64,000 nt of DNA. Origin: Cunninghamia lanceolata (Eukaryota; Streptophyta; Pinopsida; Cupressales; Cupressaceae). The stretch is taken from NCBI GenBank assembly GCA_027924645.1, contig BSBN01001688.1:186001-250000 (forward strand), read 5' to 3'. Numbering within the stretch: position 1 is the stretch's first letter; each line of letters opens with the position of its first letter. Positions 57,501 to 64,000 of this stretch are shown here, in pieces. The translations under genes and the position numbers were made by a program. Under the pieces are notes generated by a model. It saw nothing but the letters and a program-made list of their open reading frames with translations, was not told where the DNA came from and searched no databases.

Positions 57501-58778
57501 GGGAGAAGGTGAGAGATTATGCTGCAAATTCCTCGGCCTCTTTTGCAGCAATCATAAAATGGAAGAATGTTAGGGACATTGGAGTCGAAGACAGAAAGGC
57601 CGAAGCGTTCGAAGCAATTATGAGGAATCGAACTCTGATCTTCAGGGAAGGAGCAGATGAGTTGAGATGGAATGCCTCTCCTTCAGGGCAATGCAGTGTG
57701 AAGGAAGGGTGCAGGGTTCTAAAAGGGGAGCAAGGGGTGGATTCAAGTGTGCCTTTTAAATTGTGTTGGAATAAGTTACGTCTTCCCAAGGCAGGGCTCT
57801 TCACTTGGGCTGCTTCGAGAGGTAGAGTCCTCACAGCAAATAGAATCAGAAAGATGGGTTTTGCTGGTCCTTCTAGGTGTGTGCTATGTAAACAAGAAGA
57901 GGAATCTGGAGACCACCTTTTCCTCAATTGTGAGTTTGCCCACAAGACCTGGACTTGGGTTAGTGCCAAACTCAAATGGCAAGCAGCTTTTCCTGTTAAG
58001 TTGTCAGACTTCCTCATCTCTTGGCCAGTGATAAATCAGGATTCCTTGTTTGGGGGATTGTGGAGCATATGCCCATCCATGATTATTTGGGAAATTTGGA
58101 AAGAGAGGAATAAAAGAATTTTTCAGGAGAAGGAAAGGCTTTTTCCCTCGTTCTTAAATAAGGTTGAGGCAAACATCATAGAAGTTCTGAATGCAATTAG
58201 AGGAAGGAGGTCGAAAGAACCAAAAGTTTACTTGTTGGCATGCCGAGATGGGTAAACTTTGGAGGGGCTTGAAGATTCCGACAATAGCAAATCAAAGGGC
58301 TTCAAGGGAAGAGAGACAATTAGTGAATTGGCGCCCTCCAAATTTTGGGTGGTACAAGTTGAATTTCGATGGGGCATCTCGAGGGAATCCTAGAGTCTCT
58401 GGGGCAGGGTGCATCATTCGAGACTGGGAAGGCAAAACGGTTGGTAGGTTGGCTAAGATGTTACAAGATGGAACAAATAATGCAGCAGAAATGAAAGCCT
58501 TAATTCTTGGCTTAAGTCTCAGCCAAGAGCTCAAAATTAAAAAATTGGAGATAGAGGAGGATTCTCTGCTAACAATAAATGGGCTAAGAACCAGAAGGTT
58601 GGAGAATTGGAGACTCAATGCGTTGTTAGAACAAGCTCTTCTATTGGCAGATTCCTTTGAACTGATACAGATCAAACATATCCTAAGGGAAGGTAATACA
58701 GAAGCGGACGCTCTTTCAAACATGGCCGCAGATGGAAGAGAGTTTAAGGAAATTTTAGAAACAAGAGGAACAATCTAA
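54565..58778 (+). pseudogene. LINE ORF2: endonuclease, reverse transcriptase, RNase H
   Basis: Begins in a -1 frame overlapping the end of ORF1 (KIISWNIRGLNAPNKR). Endonuclease motifs are GGDFNAIL (54973-54996) and SNHYPI (about 55237), where the catalytic SDH has become SNH. Reverse transcriptase motifs are FRPISLCNTLYKILAKAVAN, LIKLDIKKAYDKVNWRF and GLRQGDPLYPFLF; the FADD box reads LDDD (about 56638). A finger CVLCKQEEESGDHLFLNC lies at 57880-57935. RNase H at 58335-58735 keeps its acidic residues (LNFDGAS, NNAAEMKAL, EEDSLL, TEADALSNMA). In-frame stops occur at 55012 (TGA), 55354 and 57088 (TAG), with frameshifts near 57320-57400 and 58190-58250. It would act in nucleus-targeted priming; now inactive. 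Confidence 0.9.
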
Positions 58779-59182
58779 GATCTTTTTTCTCAAATGGGTG
58801 GTTGGGCGGGAGTCCTTCGACACGTAAAGGTGTGGAAGGACCGGGGTTGTCAACGCAGTGTGACCTTAGGTGGCTGGACAACTCAGCGTTGCAATCTGGG
58901 TTCTAGGTTTATGCCAAGTAGGCAAAGGCACTATTGACACGGTGGTTTCTCTTGGTCCAGGTGGCCAGCACAGGGTATTTTCCTTTAAGCAAGGTACTCA
59001 TGTTTTCAAGGGGCCGATAAAGCATTCAATTATGTTTCTTTAACTCCCATGGTCCTTCTTCAGTGAGATTTGTTTGATGGGTTGGCTCTCACGCACGGGC
59101 GGATTAAGAGGAATGTGACAGGCTGGAATTGCCAGGGATTTGATAGTTGCTATCATTCGGAAGCATGTTTTCAATGCAGTGA

Positions 59183-59833
59183 ATGTTTCTTGTGTTCTTT
59201 TATAGCTATTCTTGTCTATTGTTTCTGAACCGGCCGATAATGTCTGTTAAACCCAAGGTGCTTTTGTTCTCGACGGATTGGATTAGGTGTGGCAGTATGG
59301 ATACCCCCATCTGTCTGGTGAGCTCCAAGAGGAAGATGGCCTTCTTGGGCGGCATTACTGACCTGCGAATCAAGCGTATCCTAAAATGTCAGGATGAATT
59401 GGTTCTGGGGGCAGTTAAAATGATATTGGGGAAAGATTTTGTGGAAGGAAGCGAGTGTTACCGTATCGATTCTGATATCAACTCCCAATTCGTTGTAGCA
59501 ATGCTAGATTTGAATGTAGCGAAGACCTGGGTTGAGACGGTGGCGCGAAGACTCTTCATCCCCAGTGTGCTGGGAGGGCTGGAGGAATCTGCAACTTTTG
59601 GAGCAGGACTGCCCCGTCCTAGAGACATTCCTCTCCTGCAACAGCCAGGTAGTGTTGTTAAGTATTTTCCATTTATCCTGCATTTGAAAGGCGAGGATTT
59701 GGTATGGTACAGGCAATACACCCGGGTTGGGGTAAACTATTTGCTAAGGTTCTTTCAGATTCTGGAGACACAGGGCCATGATTGGGTCGAAGATTTCAAC
59801 TTGAAACTATATAACTATGAATTGGAGGCGTGA
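59183..59833 (+). CDS. Third ORF of the LINE, downstream of RNase H, unknown function
   Basis: An intact 216-codon frame begins 404 bp after the ORF2 stop. The first ATG is at 59183, and an internal ATG near 59239 (MSVKPKVLLFSTDWIRCG) may be the real start, since the first 18 residues are hydrophobic and Phe-rich. It contains FVEGSECYRIDSDINSQFVV, AMLDLNVAKTWVETVARRLF, then a Gly/Pro-rich stretch and a C-terminal part with VWYRQYTRVGVNYLLRFF. I recognise no domain. The truncated LINE at 61171-63186 has an ORF at the corresponding place with a weakly similar block. ORF3s after RNase H are unusual in L1-type LINEs. A chance ORF in the 3' untranslated region cannot be excluded. Confidence 0.5.
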   Translation: MFLVFFYSYSCLLFLNRPIMSVKPKVLLFSTDWIRCGSMDTPICLVSSKRKMAFLGGITDLRIKRILKCQDELVLGAVKMILGKDFVEGSECYRIDSDINSQFVVAMLDLNVAKTWVETVARRLFIPSVLGGLEESATFGAGLPRPRDIPLLQQPGSVVKYFPFILHLKGEDLVWYRQYTRVGVNYLLRFFQILETQGHDWVEDFNLKLYNYELEA

Positions 59834-60120
59834 AGTCGGAAAGGTTTCAAGTTTGGCAGCTGTGATCAGTTTTGGGGGTTTTGTTGTTTCTGGGTCCTGT
59901 GTCTTGATCGTTCTGTGGCTATGGGTCTGTAATCGTCTATGTTTCTTTTCTGTTCTGAGTCCTAGTATTTTATAGTAAGCATAAGCATGGCCCTGTGTGG
60001 CTGTAAAGAGAAATTATAGGCAGTTACTAGGGAAGTCTGGGTGCAGCCATTAGGCTGGTTTTTGGAAAAATCTCTGAAACTGTAACTTCTTGTTTTGATA
60101 TCAATATATGCAGAATTTTA

Positions 60121-60560
60121 TTATGCAGCAAAATAAAATAAAATTATAAATAAAGAATATTAATAAAATAATATAATATAATATAATACTGAGGACTAGC
60201 ACTCAGTGTATATGATATAATAATAAAATTAAAAATAAAGAATATAATATGTTAGTAATAAATATTGATATATATTATTACTTTTTAAAATAAATTAATA
60301 TATTCTAGCTTACTCACTGATTATTATTTCTGGGCAAACCTGCTGAATCGCTGATTATTATAAATAAAAAATATTAATAAAATATCTCGAGGAGAACTGT
60401 AAAATGTATCTTGAGGAGGACTTTGTAGATTATTATCGTGAGGAGGACTTTCGGCGCCGTAACCATATCTCTGTGGCATTGTCGGAATCGAACAGCAGAA
60501 AATAATTTAAAAACACAAAAAATATCAAAAAACCTGTTGGATTCATTGCATTAGACAGAA
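60121..60560. other. A+T-rich interior of the hAT-like element after the LINE
   Basis: Repetitive AATATAATA and AATAAAATATT text follows the LINE tail. A short phrase like GAGGAGGACTTT occurs two to three times at 60388-60450. No gene. Confidence 0.5.
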
Positions 60561-60732
60561 AAGGCATTGAAATTCGTCATGGTTTCGCCCGGTTTCATCC
60601 TGGACAAACCCACAAGCATTTTTGCTAACTTTGGCTGGCCCAAAAGGTAAATCATTTCCATATTGGAACTGGGTGCAAATCGGACCTGGATCTGGCTAGG
60701 TTTTCAGACGAACCAGTAACAAAGATATTTAG

Positions 60733-61155
60733 CAGCAGATTCCAGCAATATTTACCAGATACTATCTGCTCAGAAGCACACATCTTTTCATAAAAAGATT
60801 TAGCTTCCTGTTAAATATTTGGTATTCTTGATATTGCACAAAGATCCATTACGTTATTTACAATTACCTACAACTTTGAACATTGATGTTGACATTCCAC
60901 TATGAAGTCAGGCTATTGAATACTAGAACAGGGAAAGGATCCAATAAATACATTCATGGGATGGGAACAATGACATGATCTTGTGCTTTGGGCTAGCTCC
61001 ATTAACAGGGCAGGACTTATAAGCCAGCCCTTATGTCGTTACCCCAAACAAGCCATTGTTCAAAAGTTTTTGGGTCTAGGGACAAATCCTACTAGTCACT
61101 TTTGAAGCATATGAAAAACAATATTACTAGGTTTAATGGATTCAATATATGTAAT
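60733..61155. other. Region without recognisable genes
   Basis: Begins with the old duplicate of 53340-53450. The rest shows no coding or repeats. Confidence 0.45.
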
Positions 61156-61228
61156 AACAATAGGCAGATATTCCCTGTTGATGGGGAAAAAGAATAAGAA
61201 ATAAAAGACAATTGAATGCGGTCTCGAC

Positions 61229-61699
61229 CTCATGAAGGTTTTCTTAAGCTGAATTTTGATGGGGCAGCCAGCTGGCACAGGGGTAGTGCTTCAATCTGCA
61301 GAAAGGAAATTTGTAATGGGTGGCTCTTTCTTCCTAGGAGCTAAATATATTTATAAAACAATTAGAGGATTTGAAATATCCAAATTAGTTCGCTGTAAGT
61401 TTTTAAAAGTGGAAGGTGATTCTCAAGTTTTTATCAAAGGGTGTAAGGAAAACTCCATCAAAGATTGGAATCTTCGCAACTACATAGATGAGATCAATTG
61501 CATAGCCAAGAGCTTTAAAGGTATTTCCTTTAATTATTGTTACAGGGAAATCAATCGTGTAGCAGATAGCCTAGCTAATCATGGTATAAACCAATGCCCC
61601 TTCTTGGCAGAAAAAAGCAATGAGAATATGGAGTTGCAGCTAGAGGCGATGCTTGCTCAAGATTTATATGCTAACCCGCCTCCTATTGCAACCTTTTGA
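61229..61699 (+). pseudogene. RNase H end of LINE ORF2
   Basis: LKLNFDGAA at about 61243-61270 is the first RNase H motif. The frame shifts soon after. In the new frame come VEGDSQVFIKGC (about 61409-61445), and then SLANHG, where the last Asp motif is expected (ADSLANHG). It ends at a TGA at 61697-61699 after DLYANPPPIATF. The Glu motif is not clear. Confidence 0.75.
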
Positions 61700-61968
61700 T
61701 CTCCTTCATGATTATTAATTAAGTGACTACTTGCTTAATTAGTGATTAAGTACTTGTTTTCAGCTAGCTTGTATCCTAGGCATGGGAAATTAATCTAGCT
61801 GCATGTGAATAAGGCCTGTTCTCGCATGCAAATGATCATTCCAGTACATAGCATGTTTGGCAATGATGTCGGAATTGTTCCTTCCCCCTTTAAATCAACA
61901 GCAAAGAGGAGACTTCTTGGTAGGTTTTTTTCCCTAAGCAGGTGCTAAATCTCTGTGAGCATCAGCAG

Positions 61969-62925
61969 ATGTTGAGGATTGAGGCAATTGTGGAAGAGGA
62001 TTTTGGTGCAGGTGTTTGCATAGAAAATGATGATACCCTAATGTTTATTAAACATATTTTGGGTTGTTCACAATGTTCTGGTTTGCACAAGCTGGAATTT
62101 GTTCAGGCCATAGTTCGCAGACTCTTTGGACTCGCCGCGGGCTCGCCAAGACTCGTGAGTCCCTGAGCTCGACGAGTCAACTCGCCATGGACTCACGAGT
62201 CGAGTCCGAGCGAGTCCTTGGACGGGACTCACGAGTCCAGCCTCAAGACTTGCACGAGTCCTAAGGTCAAGCTCGCGAGTCCCATCCAGGGACTCGCGCT
62301 GGCAACTGGGACATTAAAAAACAAAAAGATAAAACCCTGTTTTTTTTGCCTTTTTGGCTCATTTCACAACTACACTTTGCAAAAAACTATGAGTATGAAT
62401 GATGAAATTTCAATTATTGAGTGTTTGATGATCATATGACATGTAATCTTTGAATTATGACAAATTGATAATCAAATTAAGCTCTTATGTTCTCTAAATG
62501 CATTAATTTTTATTTTATTTTTAAACTACGGTTGTTTTTTGCCAAGTCCTAGCCGAATTTTTTCCCGAGTTCGTGCCGAGTGCCAAGTCCGAGTCCTATT
62601 TTGGGCTGCCGAGTCTGCGGCGAGTCTGAGATTTCCAACTATGTTTCAGGCTATGTTTGAAGTTAATTTCACATCCAAGGTGGTGGATGAGGTCGCCAGT
62701 GCATGGATTTTAAAATCTCTCTTCCCAATCCTTCAACAAAGTCTCATGCGGCCGGTTCTCCTATGTCAATTTAATTCTGTACAGCAGCAGTGGCCTCTGA
62801 TAGGGGCAGAGTCTGGCTTTGAATGTAGGATGGAAAATGTAGAATACTTCTGCCAAGGTTTGGCATTGATAATCAACAATTTGTCAATTAACAGGTTGTT
62901 CTCAGGAACAACAATCGGTATGTAG
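61969..62925 (+). pseudogene. Third ORF of the truncated LINE, split by an hAT-like insertion
   Basis: Two open pieces in the same frame, 61969-62108 and 62652-62925, are separated by the 535-bp insertion plus its 8-bp duplication (543 bp, a multiple of three). Without the insertion the frame is open. The junction block (VQA, then MFEVNFTSKVVDEVASAWIL) resembles VVAMLDLNVAKTWVETVARR of the ORF at 59183-59833. The C-terminal halves are not obviously alike. It starts 270 bp after the RNase H stop. Confidence 0.5.
62109..62643. mobile_element. hAT-like non-autonomous element, GACTCG/CGAGTC subterminal array
   Basis: Flanks are GTTCAGGC (62101-62108) and TTTCAGGC (62644-62651), 7 of 8 identical. 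Ends are CATAGTTCGCAGACTC and, inward from the right, CATAGTTGGAAATCTCAGAC. The left 190 bp has GACTCG or CGAGTC about fifteen times in both orientations. The right 100 bp has CCGAGT, GCGAGTC and CAAGTCC. The interior 62300-62530 is A+T-rich without coding. Insertion is in the LINE's 3' ORF. Confidence 0.88.
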
Positions 62926-63186
62926 TGAGCAACTTTTCTACCCCTGCTTTTCAAAACAAAGGGTTTTCTAGAGCTCAACTGCACAACGTGTTGACCCAGG
63001 TTTACTTATGGTATCCAGGAATGTAGTAGTTCCTTCTCCCTTATAGGCTTTATCTGGAGTTTCTGGTCTATTTTGTAGCTGTTTCCATTATATCAATACT
63101 GATGTATTGTATATCTTTATGTACCTGTTTTGTTATGTCTTCTTTTGGGCGTGGTCTCCTATAGATCCCACATATTATATCAAAAA

Positions 63187-63400
63187 AACAATAGGCAGAT
63201 AGGCAAATATCAAACTATTTTATCAAAAGAAAAAACAATAGGCAGATATGCAAATACCACACTATCATATCAAAAAAAACAATAGGCAGATATGCAAATA
63301 CCACACTATTATATCAGAAAAAACAATAGTTAGATATGCAAATACCACACTATTATATCAGAATAAACAATAGGTAGATATGCAAATACTTTTAAGTACA
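63187..63400. repeat. Tandem repeat, about 53-bp unit, five copies (one more unit left of the LINE)
   Basis: AACAATAGGCAGATA(T/G)GCAAAT recurs at about 63187, 63235, 63281, 63324 and 63367, with CACACTATTATATCA before each unit. A further unit edge lies at 61156-61170, so the LINE inserted into the array. Confidence 0.88.
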
Positions 63401-63739
63401 GGTAATAAAGAAAATCCAATATATAAATAATAAATATATGACATGCTACTGGGAACATTGCAATGTTCTTATTAACCCTCAACATTTCGAGTTCAACAAC
63501 GAAACTCAAGAGATACAACTACATTACTCAAAGCAAGAAGGATACAACATAATAAAAGCAACATTTCTCCAAGTTTCCAGGACGGAGGGACATCAGTATG
63601 AGGTTTCAAGGACTGCCAAAATTTTCCAAAATTTTGGGAACGGCTATAAAAATAACTTGAACAAACTAAAAGCAACTGAAATGTCAATCCTCCCCATTCT
63701 GGGTTTTTACTTATAAGGTTTTTAGCATTTTTCTTTTAA
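63401..63739. other. Region without recognisable genes
   Basis: A 92-codon plus-strand frame (63438-63716) shows no known motif. Confidence 0.4.
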
Positions 63740-63880
63740 AAGGTACCTTCTTTAAAATTCCTGAAAAAAGTGGACATCCCCTCCAAGTCCCTGAGTCCCC
63801 AACACTTCCAAGACATTGTGGACATCACCCAAACCCCTGGGGACCCATCAAGTCATCCCATTCCATTTGAAACCTCTAAA
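63740..63880. other. Possible end of another hAT-like element (GTCCC array)
   Basis: GGACATCCCC, AAGTCCCTGAGTCCCC, GTGGACATC and GGGGACCCATC are packed into about 110 bp at the right edge of the window. No terminus or flanking duplication could be placed. It may continue outside the window. Confidence 0.35.
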
Positions 63881-64000
63881 TCTACTAAAAAGTGGGCCAA
63901 ATCCTTGACATAAGAGCTTGTATTCCCCACCAAATGTTTCAGTTTCTTGGCTAAACATGCAACAAGAATGCACAGTGCTAATCCCCTGACATTTATCCTT

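Larger units (their letters stand above)
53830..60120 (+). mobile_element. L1-like LINE (ORF1, ORF2 with EN-RT-RNase H, extra 3' ORF), inactive
   Basis: The order is a partial ORF1, ORF2 with endonuclease, reverse transcriptase, zinc-finger and RNase H regions, then 1.3 kb of 3' sequence containing a further 216-codon ORF, then an A-rich tail from about 60122 (AAAATAAAATAAAATTATAA). ORF1 is shorter than the usual plant length, so the copy may be 5'-truncated. Target duplications were not resolved because the tail runs into A+T-rich DNA. It lies inside the hAT-like element 53619-60724. Confidence 0.85.
53619..60724. mobile_element. hAT-like element with 8-bp target duplication, interrupted by a LINE
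   Basis: Flanks are ATAATTAG (53611-53618) and ATATTTAG (60725-60732), 7 of 8 identical. Ends are CTAAGTTACCGATCC and, inward from the right, CTTTGTTACTGG. The left end carries GGTTCGGGTTCGGGTTCG, then GGGTTTGTTTTGGGTTTG. The right end carries GGTTTCGCCCGGTTTC, GGACCTGGATC and GACGAACCAG. Text next to the left array (AAAAACATATAAAA, AGTCTAAAA) matches, inverted, the transposase element's right end near 52200-52250. The element proper is about 0.8 kb; the rest is the LINE inserted inside it. Confidence 0.75.
61171..63186 (+). mobile_element. 5'-truncated LINE with exact 15-bp target duplication
   Basis: AACAATAGGCAGATA occurs at 61156-61170 and 63187-63201, exactly bounding the copy. The 3' end is TATATCAAAAAAA. 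The copy holds only the RNase H end of ORF2, the downstream ORF and the 3' untranslated region, and has an hAT-like insertion at 62109-62643. The target lies in a 53-bp tandem repeat whose other units continue to the right. A long exact duplication and A-rich tail are the mark of target-primed LINE insertion. Confidence 0.88.

Noticed and set aside
63438..63716. 92-codon ORF near the right end as a gene
   Set aside because: It shows no recognisable motif, no codon pattern and no supporting splice sites.

Overview
Nuclear plant DNA, most likely from a gymnosperm (probably a conifer). This is inferred from A+T-rich sequence, one split gene with a >14-kb intron, almost no genes in 64 kb, and dense nested, decayed transposons of plant types (Ty1/copia, TR-GAG, L1-like LINEs with RNase H, hAT). 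Species was not determined. I see no rRNA, tRNA or prokaryotic features.

Host gene. Two minus-strand exons (23171-23248 and 8619-8732) fit the coiled-coil and the C-terminal membrane anchor of a VAP27-type (VAMP-associated) ER protein. The 14.4-kb intron between them holds a decayed copia element and a complete 7.5-kb LTR element. The MSP-domain exons were not found and would lie beyond the window or in pieces I missed.

Layout. 1-3224 no gene. 3225-4565 LINE fragment. 6690-8335 two tandem-repeat blocks. 8619-23248 VAP exons and intron, including copia remnant 10790-14599 and LTR element 14605-22149 (TSD TATTA) with an unknown ORF of about 1,000 codons and no pol. 24477-26929 gag-only LTR element (TR-GAG). 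26935-31550 copia remnant carrying two hAT-like insertions. 32505-33439 hAT-like element. 34139-41163 a 7-kb element (TSD CCTAG) with a second unknown ORF of about 1,040 codons and a 29-nt interspersed repeat array, inserted in an hAT-like motif array. 41343-42827 hAT-like element. 44963-47898 second gag-only copia, minus strand, with three LTR copies. 49225-52328 hAT element with a decayed transposase. 53619-60724 large hAT-like element interrupted by an L1-like LINE with an extra 3' ORF. 61171-63186 5'-truncated LINE with exact 15-bp target duplications and its own hAT-like insertion.

Main theme. At least six short hAT-like elements, several with 8-bp target duplications, carry a dense array of a short motif near their ends, and the motif differs from element to element (GGGGACG, GTACGGG, GACTCG, GGTTCGGG, ATATC, GGTCC). 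Three termini (at 28544, 52328 and 53619) align outside the array but carry different motifs inside it. This suggests replacement of subterminal motifs on a conserved end, and it is the observation I rate highest.
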